In this document: positions 23,695 through 37,500 of the stretch, in pieces
Numbering within the stretch: position 1 is the stretch's first letter
Layout: each line of letters starts with the position of its first letter
Origin: Enoplosus armatus
Lineage: Eukaryota; Chordata; Actinopteri; Centrarchiformes; Enoplosidae
Direction of reading: 5' to 3'
Length of the DNA: 64,000 bases
Assembly: GCF_043641665.1 (NCBI RefSeq)
Contig: NC_092182.1
Coordinates: 21,203,241-21,267,240, forward strand
Translations under genes and position numbers: made by a program
Notes under the pieces: model-generated
Databases searched by the model: none
What the model was told of the DNA's origin: nothing
What the model saw: the letters and a program-made list of their open reading frames with translations, nothing else

Positions 23695-25549
23695 TTATTC
23701 TGGAAAAAAATGGAGGGAAAAAGACAAAGGCAATTAATAGTTTCAGATTTCAAACATCATCACTGTATTACATGCATATCATGGTGACAGCATCTTTAAA
23801 ATACAGTTAAAATTTACCTCTGACTGTCAGTTTAGTGGAGCACTCGGCCCTCCCCTTAGAGTTTTCTGCAACAACCTTGTATTCCCCGGTGTCTTTAGGT
23901 CCAACCCTCAATATGAGCAGAGAACAGACTCCACAGGTGTTGGAGATGTAGTAGTTAGTGTTGGTATTCAGACTGATATTGTTGCGGAGCCATGTCACAT
24001 GTGGTGTTGGATCCCCTTTTACGGCACAGCTCATGTAGCATTCATACCCTTGAGGAGCAGCGTGCATTTTCAATGGGACAATGAACCTCGGGGGACACTC
24101 TAGATTACAGAGCTTTGTTTCTGGCATGCTCAGAGTGAACTTTTCTGGAAGAAAGCAGATATGCATTGCATCAAATTAGAATTGTAATCATCTAACAGGA
24201 GAATATGTTTCAGCATTGGCCTGATGGTGGCACTACAGGTACAGTATGGTTGAAAATTTACAGGTACAGTACATTCTGGCATTCTATTCATATACTACAG
24301 TATTTCATCAAAGCAACATATCATAAATAAATAATATCTACTTAGTGTTTCTGTGTCTGCTAATGAAATGAATAAAATGTGACGGCCAAATGGTTTGGAG
24401 TATCTCAATTCAATTGATAGCCATGAAAAGAGACTTCTCAAAGATACTTGATTTGGTATGATGATCGTAGTTAACTCTTGACACAAGGAGAAAAGAAATG
24501 CAGTGATGCAGAGTTACAGGCCAAAATGTCGTAAAAGCATACAGAAACATTACTGTACATTGGCACAGTACATATGTGGTCCAGTGGCATCAGTCTTTTC
24601 AAATTAAATATCGTACATTGGCTGATGTGATCTTTGAACATTGTTATGAGGAAATATGTGGTAATATGTAAGTACTATATTTGCTTAAGTTTGTGCTTCT
24701 TCAAATACAGATATTGGTCTACTTGTACTTTTTGAACCTGGAAGTCATAAACATTTACCTACCTTTTTTGCAAGAAATCAACCACTTTGGTGATTCTGAG
24801 GGTTTGGAGGATCCCATGTCATTCTTTGCATAGACTCTGAACTGGTATTCTCGGCCCGGCATGATGTTGCAGGCTGTGAATCTATTGTTGAAGATGTGAT
24901 CTGCAACGGTGTGCCATGTTCTTTTACTTGAATCGCGTTTAGTCACCATGTAGTGCAGCCTGTCGTCACGCTTCTCATCTGGAGATGGGGTCCATGAAAT
25001 GGTCACTGTGCCAGGCACGTTTTCGTCAGTCTCCACAGGACCTGGTGGCTTAGGCTCATCTGGATTTCAAATACAAAAGTATTTTTTTTTTCTTTTTATC
25101 TACAGCATATGGAATAGGTGTAAATTATTGTACAGTAAGAAGGTACAGTATTTCACCAAACTCACCTGTGACTCTGATTTCAACGCTGAATGTTTCTTGG
25201 CCGACAATGTTCTTGACAATGATAGTATAGATTCCAGTATCTAAGCGCTCAGCGGAAGGAATCAGAAGCTGGGATGTGCCCTCTGCATTGCTGATGGTCA
25301 CCTTTTTAGACACCGGCACTCCATCTTTCAGCCAGATGACCTCAGGCCAAGGAGAGGCCTACAAAGAATGTAAAAATATATTTTTTTCAGAAGATGAAAT
25401 GAGAAATTAGACTATATATGCATTGTCGAGGATATATGTCATCGTAATTACTTCCTAAATTACCTCAAAGTTAATGGTGAATCGTGCAGAATTCCCTGCT
25501 CTCACCACCATGAAACTCTTGATTTTGGCATCCGTGAAACGTGGTCTCA
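23695..25549 (-). other. igfn1: Copy C exons 21-25: Ig6, FN3-4, Ig7 and stop
   Basis: Ig6: VRPRFTDAKIKSFMVVRAGN, then WPEVIWLKDGVPVSKKVTIS. FN3-4: GTVTISWTPSPDEKRDDRLH, ending at a regular GTAGGT donor. Ig7: ECYMSCAVKGDPTPHVTWLR, then NTCGVCSLLILRVGPKDTGE. The last exon adds AA (completing GAA, Glu) and TAA at 23695-23697, behind a strong pyrimidine tract and CCAG. Confidence 0.88.
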
Positions 25550-28500
25550 CTAGGTTAACAGCAGGGTGAAAGCTGGTCATTAATAGTCATCAATAGTCAA
25601 TCTTGATGTTGAGAATTGCTTTTTAAGGATAGAGGGCACACCAGAAAAATCTCACAATTCAACTGCAAAACTACATATGAATTATCTTTTATGTTGGATA
25701 TACAGTACTGCTGCAATCATTTGTGTTCGTTCATTTGACACCAACCAATTGAACTTATTGATGAAAGTTTTCATCTGAACATTATTGTGTTGGTTGTTAT
25801 TATTAGTCTTTTACAAAAAAGAGTATACAAGAGAGTATAACATATGTTTTTGCAAATGTACATATCATATCCTGATTTCATGAACCACGTTTCCAGTTGC
25901 ATCCTCAACTTGAGTCACATGATACTTAGTGAAACAAAACGTATAATGATAAACAAATTTTAGTGTTGATCTAAACATTGAAATGAAAGTGAAAGTCTTG
26001 CTTGCTGCTGTCATCTTACATTACTGGTGAAAAGCTTGAGAAGCCAAATAGGTTGGTAAGTGTTGAACACAGTTGTCCGCCCAGAAAGCCAGTTCATCAA
26101 TCAATTATCTTGATTATTTAAACCAGGCTTCGAAGATCCAGATCAAGGTAACTCTGGGTTGGGTTTGTGGAGTATCTATTAATCTCTTTAGGTTAACTAA
26201 AGTCAGGATTTTCACAATAAGCTTTTCTATGCCTGTACATAATTGATTCAGATCAGTTTAAAAATTCATATTTTTTCATCAATAGGTTAAACTCATTGAT
26301 TATACAACGCTTTAACTATAAAGTATTGTTACAGGGGAGTCCCTGTAATCACAATGTTACATATAACTGACATAAATAACTTTGAAGTGAATTTTCTTAC
26401 CAGGAGGGGGCATAGCGAGGATGTAATTATCCAGGTCCTGTGGCACTCCGTTTCCTCCATCATTAGTAGCAACGACTCTCACCCAGTACATGGCCATTGA
26501 CTTCATGCCTTTGACTGTATAGGAAGTCATGGTTATTGCATTTGAATTGCAGCGATCCCATTCTGTGTTTTCTGCAGGTCTGATCTCCACAAAATATCCT
26601 TTGGCTTCATCCTCAACCCCCTCAATGTCCTTGGGTTTGGTCCAAGACAGAGACAGAGTTGTGTAGGTGGAATCTGTCACTTTAAAGTCTATGACTTTAC
26701 CAGGAGGCTCTGTAACACATGATTCATATTCAGTGCTGCAATTTGGAGGCTGTATGAAGTATTGACAAAATAATGACCATGATAACATTTTTAAATGTCC
26801 ACCTACTCTTAGGGTCTCTGGCAAACACAAACTCAGACGGTGTACTGAACTCCCCTGCTCCAGAGTTATTGATTGCTGACACACGGAACTCGTACTCCAT
26901 GCCCTCAACCACATCTTTAACTCCAAATCCCTTAGCTGTATAGGAAAAGAACATATGCAATATAGGAATTACAGCATGCTGTCATAACATGATCAAACAA
27001 AAGTAATGTGTGAATCATAATGCAACCTGTGATCATCTCATTAGGGGGGTTGACTGGGCCCCACAGGTTGCTGCCCTTCTTGCGTTTCTCAACGTTGTAT
27101 CCCAGAATATTGGTTCCTCCAGTGTTGGCTGGAGGAGACCAAGAGAGGTTGATGCAGTTCTTGAAGGCACTGACAACCTTTGGTGCTGATGGAGGTCCAG
27201 GGTATGCTGTATACACAAAATATTGGGATCTGTAATTTCTTAGTCTAAAAGGTAGATTATTTTGTGTACTGTGGGGGAATTGGTCATGACGTTGGAATTA
27301 CAAAGGTTTGTTCTGAAGAATCAAGGCCCGGTCACACCAGACAGTGGCACAGCGAAATTCATCTGTGCTATTTCATGAAATAGGTGATGGTAGAGGCCTG
27401 ATAATGTAGGGACTACTCACAGGGCTAGATGGTGAACTACTTTAGCTGGTGAGCTTACGGCTAACATGCTAGCACGGCGAGAACATGCTAGCGCTATGCA
27501 GTCACAATAGCTCTCTAAGCATCTTTCTATTTTCTGTACTGCGGAGTTTTCTTCGCCCTGGGGTCTCATTGTCAGGATCATTTTATTCAAATTTGCGTGT
27601 TCACCAAATTTGAACTTGATGCGAGAGATCTGTGCGAATTTTCTTGTGAATCTAGTGAATCTACCAATCGCATCAGTCCCATTGTTGTTGCTGGGAAATT
27701 TAGCAATCAAATGCCGGCCTTTACTAAAAAGTATTTCTAAGATAACACAGTTTCATAATATTGGTCTGAGTTTACCTTTTGTACCAGCTTGAATGTCCTC
27801 TGTTTCCATCAGCTCACTGGTGCCTATTTCAGTCTCCACTCTGATGCGATAGCAGTACCTCCTGCCGTGGTCTACGTCAGAGTCCCTGTATTTGGCCTCT
27901 GGACCAATTGGCCCCACCTTCTTCCAGGTGTTGCGGCCAACTTGTTGTCGTTCAAGGATATAGTTGCCTATCTTGCAGCCACCGCTATCTTTTGGGGGCC
28001 TCCACTTGAATTCAATTACAGAGGAGGAGGCTTCAACAATCTCCAGAGGTCCCATTGGAGGAGTGGGTTTATCTGTCAAAAGCAAAGTAGCATATACAAT
28101 ATTAATCTGTGCTGTACATGTTGCCTAAATTTGTAGGCTATTTGTAAATAAAAATGTTTTATATACATACCCAGTACAATAAGCTGGCTGAAGGCCTCAA
28201 CAGTGCCGAACTCATTTTTGAGTTTTATCTTGACTTCACCACTGTCCTTGCGCTGCAGCTTGGTTAGAAGCAGACGGCTGCTACCATCTGAGTGCTCTAA
28301 CTTGATGTTTCCTTCATCCGAAAGTTCTTCACCCTCAAGGTACCACTGAACTTTTATGGGTTCCCGTCCAATATAAGGTAATTTGAAGATAGCTTTGTGT
28401 CCTTTTTTCACGGTTATAGGGGTTTTAAATGCTTCCAGTTCCTCAGTATCAAATCTGGGCGGATCTACAATGATTGGCAAAACAGTACAGACAGATATTT

Positions 28501-31500
28501 TAAGCACTGTCATGCTATCTGGTTACGTACTTTAAAGCTAAAAATCCATTTTACATCACCACCATGACCTGCGGGCACTCTCTAATGAATGATGCAAGTA
28601 AGTCATTTCTGTAAGGAACATGTTTTTACCTTCAACAACAATCAAGGCCTCTGTTTTCCGCCCATCTGCTTCAAATTTATATTTTCCAGCAAATTCCTCA
28701 GTAACTTTGTGAATTTTCAGCTTGTGGAAAGTTCCTTCTTTTGAAATTGTTATACCCTCAGATGATTTCATCTGGAAAAAACAAACATATTACTGTAACA
28801 CAACAAATATAGATAAAATCTCATCTGTATCTCTAATGAATACATGATAATCACCATTTCCTATTTGGTTATATTACTGCACAAACATCAAAGCCCATAT
28901 GCAATGGGGACCCTGGGCTTACCTCTTCTCCATCTTTGTACCAGATTCCCTCACAGTCTTCCCTGCTCACTTTACACTCCAACTCTGCTGCTTCTCCAAT
29001 AATGGCTTTGCAGTCAGAAAGCCCAGCATGAAAGTGAACTCCTGGGTCTGAGGATTTATCAACCAATAAGTTAGTCAATGCACACCACTAACAGCTGACA
29101 TCTGCATACAAGTTGTTGTTTAGCTGTTTAAAGTTTTTGTACATCCATCTATGGATGTGCACACACTTACCTCACTTTTTAAACAGTCATCAGACATCAC
29201 AAATGTTCTCTCTGCATTTCTGTTTGTATCATGTATTTTATAATTGCTTTTGATTATAAAATACATGTTAAAATGCAGATTTAATGTTGAAGAGATTGTA
29301 TTCTTTGTTTGTAAGGGATGTAAGAAGAGTGCATTTATTTGAAACTTGATAAAGATGTCGTCTTGGTTAATGTGTAGCTTGATTGTCTTGTTTGGGAGTG
29401 GCCTTCTTCAACTTGAAAGTTTGCAGAGTTGAACTCTTGGCACAGCTCATAAGAATGTCATCACAGAGGCCTTCATTTGCCTCTGTTCACTTACTTACTT
29501 ACTCTTGAAACACTCTTAAAATATAAAATATCCCACTCAAGACTGACAGTTCCTTGGTCAGTGTCAGAAATGAGCATTTTGTCTGTTTGATCTGAATTCA
29601 GTCTTCAATGTGCAGAAACGGATTTAGAGGTAGGTCTTCATCCTCTGAAGTCTGCTCGGGTTGTCTTCCATCTTCAAATTATGTACAGTAAGAGTGTGTG
29701 TCTACACACAAGTGTTGAAGTTGTTTTATCAAGAATAGGATCTGTTCTGCAGTTGTTCATATATATATATTGATAACCTCAATGCACCGACTCATCCTGG
29801 ATCAACATTTAAAAAGCACGATTGTTAACACAGAGCACAGTTGGATTTGAACATACACATACTTGCACACATACTCACACAGTCTGCAAACACAATACAT
29901 GAGAGACAGAGGTGGACACATTAATATAGAACAATAAAATGCCTGCTGATATCCAACCTGTAGGTCATAGAAATACAATTGTATAACCAATGCTGTTCTG
30001 TTGTCTGCAGAACAAGACTAAAGTATGTTTGAGTATGTAGGATTCACTTCACTGTCATGGCGCCTGAAGAAATGATTATAAGACCAAAAGTGCATCAAAT
30101 CTGATTAGCATTTCTTAAAGCCACTCTCAAGGTTAAGTCCACTCTTGCTGAATTCTCTGATCATTCTAAAAGGCCATTTAACCAATTAGAGATCAAATGT
30201 AGCATTCTGCTCAGTGGTCACACACTTTTCATGTTAACCCTCAAATCACTGGAAAAGTCATCTGCTCATCAAATGACTTTTTTCAGTGACAGTGCTTCCC
30301 ATGCAGCAGTTAATGCAACGGCAGTAATCTTACCACTAACTGTCTCCATGATCAATGGGCCTTGCCTTGCACGGCCTGAACGCTTGCCAACTGCTGCTGG
30401 CTCACCGCCGTCTGCACCCTCACCATTTTCAGCAGATTCAGATGTTGGCCCGGTGCCATTATCACCACTGGCACCACTCGCCTCTGTGTTTTTTGGTTTT
30501 CAGTTTTAGAGGATATCATCGTAATTACCATCAATCCAATGTTTCTCATTTGCAGTTGGATATGCCTTACAAATAACATTAATGAAAACAGTAACAATAA
30601 CAATTAAAATGTCAACATGGAGCATGAAAACAAGATCAGCAGCAACAACAGAAATAACAAACTTCAATACAGAAGAAGAGGGTGGTGGAAAAGGTGATAT
30701 CCAACTTGTTATTAAACATGGGCTCCATAATGGTGTCACTGTGAAGTGACTTGATTAACCTTGGTTAGGGGCCTTGTGGATTGTGTTTCTTTTTCCTTTT
30801 GGAGACTATTTTGCTATTGAGTATCACTTTCTACATGAATACATATTGTAAAGTATTTTACCACAAGGAGTAATACCAGTGTCAAAAGTGCTGATACATT
30901 AGTGCTGATAGTTTTAGTAGTTTTCAACAAAAATGGACTATATCTGAGTCCATGATATGATGGTATATCGATATAGTATTTCTGTTACTCAAAAGTACCA
31001 AACCTCAAAATCTGTTATGAACACGCTCTTGAGTTGTCAGTCACCTTTTCCATTTTTCTACCCTCTAACATAACAAACTTGTACATGAATTGAACAAGGT
31101 ATTTATAACAGAAAGACAAACATGAAAGCACACATATTAAGCACAAAACACAAATATAGAACATATCTATATTTATTTAAGTAAAGGATTAGATAGCGAC
31201 TTCAGAATTTAGAATAGCATGTACATGCTGTACTGCGTTCTGTTTCTCAGAAGAGGCACCAACATATAAAGATATAGACATAAAATTATGTTTTATTAAT
31301 CAGTATTAGCTCAATTATTCATTTAGTAAATAGTTAATAAGTTAATACTTAAAGCCTGTTGTTTTCAATAGTTTTTAGACTGAAAACCATGTGAGAAATT
31401 ATATTTTCTTTGACACATGAAAACTAAACTAAACTGTACTTTTTAGTGAAGCCTCTAAACTCATCCTACAATCGTACACATCCTGAATAAAGCTACTTCT

Positions 31501-34500
31501 ATCACTGAGGCTTGACAAGACCTTTCTGAAATATCTTTTGAAATTGGCCCGTGCCTCAGGGCGCTTTTAGCTAATTGTATGATTGGCAAAGCTGAGCAGT
31601 GCAGAGCTTTGTAAAGAGTCAGTGGTTTAATTTGGTCAGTGTTATATACATATATTGTTAATGCAGCTGCATCTAAGTTAGGAAGTGTTGTGATGTCAAA
31701 GCCATTTTCATTCAAATGACCTTAAAAGTCAGTAAATTGACTTCAGCATGCAACCTTTGACATCTCTTACCAACAACAGCTTCTTCAACCTCCACATTTT
31801 TCCTTTTGGGACGTTTTCCTTTTTTCCCAGATTTTTCACCTTGTTGATTTGTGGTTTCCTCATCAATATTATCTCCTATTAGTGATAATAAATGGCAACT
31901 TTATACAGAATGTCACGAATATCTAAATGTGATCATTTACTATTGTCATATTAATGTTGATGAAAATGTTTTGAAAAATGTGGTTTCAAAATTCTTTATA
32001 TATTCATATAAGTATTGTTCTTCTATTGATTAAAGATATTGTAAGCTACTGATAAGATATTGATAAAAGGTTAATAGACTTTTATAATGATTCTGAAAGT
32101 TCATGAAAAAGACAAACAACAGTAACATAATAAACATCAAAAGAGATTAAGAAGAGACTAATATCAAAACAGAAAAACATCAACAACAACAAAATACAAA
32201 TACCTTCCATTGCTGCTACTATTCATAATAATAATAATAATAATTCTTAAAGAAAGTTTCTCTGTAAAGATGTTTATATTGTATTGCATTGTGATAAGCA
32301 TTTATGAAGTATGATTGAATTTCTTACCTATTGCTGTATCTGCACCAAGTGCACCGTCTCTCACAAGTTTCCTTCGCTTCCCTCCTTCTTCACCCTCTCC
32401 TCCATCTCCTTCACCCTCAAATTCTTCATCAGAATCTTCAAATGAATCATCTTCCTCTTCTCCCTCAAAACCTTCACCGCCTCCAGCTAGGCCCCCAGCT
32501 CCACCCCCAGCTCCACCTTTAGCTCCAGCTCCACTTCCATCTCCACTTCCACCTTCACCACCTGCACCACCACCAGCACCTGCTCCGATGCCTTTGCCAC
32601 CATCAGTTCCGTCACCCCCTGCACCACCAGCACCACTGGCAGCACCAGCACCTCCAGCACCATCCGCAGCAGAGCCTGCACCACCAGCAGCACCAGCTTT
32701 TTTCTTAGTTTTCCTTGCAGCTCCATCCTTGCCAGCTGCTGCCCTCTTCGCCTTTGCAGCAGCCTTAGCTTCAGCTTTAGCCTTAGCTTTGGCTTCATCC
32801 TCTGCCTTTTTAGCTGCTTCAGCTTCTGCTCGGGCAACTGCATCTGCAGCTTCTTTCTCTTCTTGAGCCTTCTTGGCAATTTCCATTTTTTCTTCCATTT
32901 CTTTCTGATATTTTTCCTGCTGTTCTTTAGCTATTCTTATCAGATCATCGTCATTACCGCCTCCAGCCAAAGTAGTTTTGCGAGCTGCCTTCTTGCCCTT
33001 GTTGGCAGGATCTTTGTCAGCTATAAAAGATAATGTCAAATGTATTCAGGATTTTTAGCTGACTGTTAAATTCGGAATTTAACAATTATTTGGTGTCAGG
33101 GGAAAGTATCTACAAGATGTTCCATATTTATGCATGCAACTGGAAAGCATGATGAGAATCCCCAAAGACAAAAAAGTAGAAAGACAATAATTTTCTCACC
33201 TTCAACTACAAGCCAGGCATTGCAGGATTTGATACCTGCCACAGCAGCATAGATACCGGCGTCCAAAGGCTTACAGTCCCGCACAATCAACTTGTGGATA
33301 AGCTTATCTTCAGATACAATGATTTCATGTTTCTCACCATTTGACAGCAGAGCGGTTTTGCCATACCATTTGATCTCATTCATAGGTGCAGTCAGGACAC
33401 ATTGGAAGAGAGCGTCCTCTCTTTCTTCTGCCTTAACCTCTTGTATTTTGACAGCAAAGTCAACTTCAGGTACTGCAGGATTACAGAAACACACAAAGAA
33501 GAGAGACTATTTAATTTCATCAATCTATCCATATTCATTTTCTAAAGTACATATTCTGTACAGAGTCACTGGTGGGTGTCGCAACTCAATGTGTGCATTT
33601 AATAAAAAAAAAACTATGTTGAGCAACAATCGCATTTACTTAAACCTAATCACACATGATTGAGGACATACCTTTAAAATCTGTGGAGAAAACGTTGACG
33701 CCCTCAACATCCACTGAGTAGAGTCCAGCATCTTCTGTGCCTAGTTTGTTAATTGTGAATATATATTTCTTGCCAACTTGTTTCAAACTATGCTTCATGG
33801 CGTCGCCTTCTTCTTTGGTGAATGGAACCATGACGCCATTCTGCAGAATTTAGTGACATGTTACCGTTTCGATAATAGATAATAAAATGCTGCACGATAA
33901 GACTGGAGTAAGTAGTTTCTGCCTCACCTTGTACAGGAAAACTTTGCTGCTAGGATCCTTGAGGTCCATGTCCAACTCAATTGTTGCACAGTCGTCATCA
34001 TTGACCTCAATATGTTTCAGTGCACTGATTTGTGTAACAAACTACAGTAGAAATAAAGAGATAAAAAAACACAAACACTGTAAGCTTACACAGTATAAGA
34101 TAGACACCAAAAACAAATACGCTTCTAAAACAACAAATTATGTTAAAGCAGTTTTGTTGGACATGCTTATGATAGAATTTAAGAAGAATCAAAAGGCCAC
34201 ATACCTCTGCAATCTCCTCCTCTCTCTCTCTCTTCATTTCACTGAGTTTCTTCAGCATGCCGCGGAAGTCTGTGATACCGTAGTCGGCACAGATGCGCTC
34301 GTAGTCTTTCTTTTCTGCACTAAGGAGAATTTCCCAGACCTTCTCCTCTGGCTCCATTGGCTTTTCCTCCCGTGATCCATCAGGATTACTGCAGAGTGAG
34401 AGATTTCATTAAGCCCCACACACACCAACACGCTCAAACAATTGCTCTCATACTGTCATAGAAAAATCACTGTCATAAAAAAATACCAATATAAATAATT

Positions 34501-37500
34501 TATTTTAACAGACTTGCAATATTTCACTCACCGTTTTTTCAGTTTTTTTCTGAAGTCTGTTACATCTGGGGAACCATAACGAAAAACATGTTTGTGTTTA
34601 TGTCATGTTTTGTCTTTTACAAAACTATTCAAAAACACAAGGTTCCATTTAATTTCATTAGCGTACATTTTGAGTAAAGATCCACAAGAATTGGTTTCTT
34701 TTTAATAAAGTACATCTGTGTTTTCAGCTTAATGGCTAATAGAGGAAAGTGTCCAATCCTATCTAATTGGCACCCCACAGTGTATCCCCCGTGTGCCCAA
34801 ATTAAATTGTGCTCCTCACACACATTATCTGACTGATCAAACATTACGTTAAGTTGTCTCCTTAACAATGCTCAGGCAAGAGAAACCCAGAATAACTGGC
34901 CAGATCTCTAATCTCTGAAGTGCCTTTGATATTTCTCGGCAAACTTACAAAAATGAAGGCAATCAATCAGAAACCATGTGTTGGAGATACAGCCTAACAT
35001 GGTTCTGGTTGCTGATGTTCACATTTTTCAGTCAATTTCTAAGAGAGCCATTAATGTGTCAAGTGTCAGCGCACAGAGGCACTGGCGCTGATGTGACAGA
35101 TGCACCATGACAGGCATATTTTTCCCAATATCTCCAATTAATGAATAAAATGTCACGCTGATATGAAAATATATGGGCTAGATTGGAGCACAGGGAATCT
35201 GAGAGGTGCTGCATCAGTCCAAGTATTGATAGCTTAGATGAAAACCATCAACCTCTATTCATCTTTGTACACAGCTGGTTGCCCAAATCCCTAAAAATGT
35301 TTTTTGTAAAAATGTGATGAATGTGTTTTTAATTGCAGTGCTAGTTTGTCTGCTATTTAGTGCTATTTGTGTCTGACAGGGGGAAGGACAGTGTATATGA
35401 GCTCTCTTTTGATGAAAACTTTGCCTTTAAAAAGGTCAGCCTGACACCCAACAAACACAAACTACCTTGCCAAATAAAAAGAGTAAAATTAGCACACCTC
35501 TTGAGGTAAAACTTTGAAGGTCAAAATGTATTTGAAACCTCACCTTCTCCTTGTTTCTTTTGAAGCTCTTTGCTCTTAGAGAATCCAACTGTAAAGAATC
35601 AGTCACCTTAATTTTCATTACCTGTCTTCTCAATTGAATACAAATATGCCAACTTATCAGGAGGATATATAATGCATATTATCTTACACACTTGAGAGAC
35701 AGAATAATAAGGATTTTACCCTCAATAATATTCAAGACAACAGTGCAAACAGCCCTTCCATATTCATTTGTTGCAAAACACTTGTAGGTATCAGCATCCT
35801 CCGGAGCGACCTTGGGAAACTAATGAAATGCAAACACAGAGTTAATGGCATTTTTATTATCACTGAAAGCAGTATTAGTCTTAAGACGTGGACGCATTAT
35901 ATTTCCGGTTTACGAATATTCATGTCTCCCATTCCCTTCTGCTTAAGCCAAAGGGATGGACAAATTCAGGCGTGCCTTTCTTGTTTCACTGAAATCTCCA
36001 GCCGGCTCGGGCCGATTCGTGGGTCACTTTTGTTCAGCTTTGACCAAATGGATGAACTCGACCAATAGAGACACTGGTGCGCTGTGTTTGGTCATTATTC
36101 TAGCTTGTTTTATCACTATATGTAGTACATTGTCACACTACCAGACTGCAGATTGTTGCGTCACTCTCACACACTGTTTACAATCTGTGATCGCTCTGAT
36201 TAATGTTTATTTATTACCTGCATCATTTTGTTAAATGGCGATGTAATGGGACCATGCCTTTAGGGTTTGTTGCAAAGTATTATCATTTATACTGCTACAT
36301 GTAAATCTTACCTCAATGGTATGTTCGTGAGATGCCTCATCATACTTCTGCAGGCACACATCAGGGTGATAATGTATTTCTCCGTTGGCTCTGCTCCATG
36401 TTATAGTAGGTGTTGGGGTGCCCACTACTATGGCTTTAAAGACTGCAACTTTACCTGGAATGGGAAAAAATTAAGGTTTTCTCATTAGTGGCATATTATT
36501 CATTGCTGCATTTTTAGTGGAGGTGGCAGTGGTGCAGATGCATGGTACATTTTCTATTTGGATTGTTAAGTTCACCACATTGAAGACATTTCTGATGGGT
36601 TTTTTTTATACTACCCCTTAATGTCAAAGATCTGTGATGTTACATATACGTTACATTGGGCGTTTATGGTAAATTTGGCTTTTTGAAATTAGTTGCTTCC
36701 TTCACTTGTGTTTACATGTCACACCACCATTTTGACATGACTGTGACAGGTCGGCCACCACACCAGGATGTTTCGTATATGTCGCTTAGGGACTTAATGA
36801 GTTAAGATGAAGCACAAAGCTGTATAAGGAAGATTCTGGGGCCTTTGAAGTGTGTGTTACACTGGTGTCACCATGGGTTCTTATGGGTTAAGATGGACTT
36901 GGGTCTGGCTCTCAGAGACATGAAGACTTACCCTCTTGAATAGTCAGAGCAATGGGTTTGCGAGTGAAATCTGGGGTTGACATTCCCTCTGGAAGTTCCT
37001 CCATAAACTGTGTTATCATGACACCGGGCACTTTCGACTTCTTCTTGATGCCTAATCAAAAAAACCCCAAAACATTAACAATTAGACAAGCTTAGCGTAC
37101 AGAGGGGACAAATTAAATATACAGTGTACACAATGTATTCATTAAAGCATGAAAATGTTAATGACTTATTTTGATGAGCCACTTCTGTCAATGAGTGAAC
37201 TGAAAAAGTTCAGTATGTTGAAGAAAAAAAGAAAACTTATTAAGAAAGGCTTACCTAGGCTGTATTCACATTTAGTTCAAGAGTGGATAATGAAAACAAA
37301 TACCCAGTAAACATTTGTCAGTGTAAACTTCACTCATAGTCACATTTACACAAACATGTCAAGTGTTTATCTGAAGAAAGCAACAAAACAATGCCACAAT
37401 AATGGATTGAAGACTTCTATGGCTAAGAAAAGAAACAAGAACTACCTAAAGGTGAACTCAGGCCAGTATTTTATGTGGTCATTTATATTATCTTATCCTA

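Noticed and set aside
32315..32866. Plus-strand Pro/Ser-rich open frame of 183 codons
   Set aside because: It is the antisense shadow of the Gly/Ala- and Glu-rich linker exon 11 of copy C, whose codon pattern keeps the opposite strand open. It has no splice or promoter context.
32487..32879. Second minus-strand open frame over the copy C linker (Leu/Lys/Val-rich)
   Set aside because: This is a +1/+2 frame shadow of exon 11; the true frame is fixed by phases with exons 10 and 12.
35823..36234. Plus-strand open frames inside copy C intron 3
   Set aside because: They lie within an intron on the opposite strand, are hydrophobic/cysteine-rich without family resemblance, and lack promoter or splice evidence.
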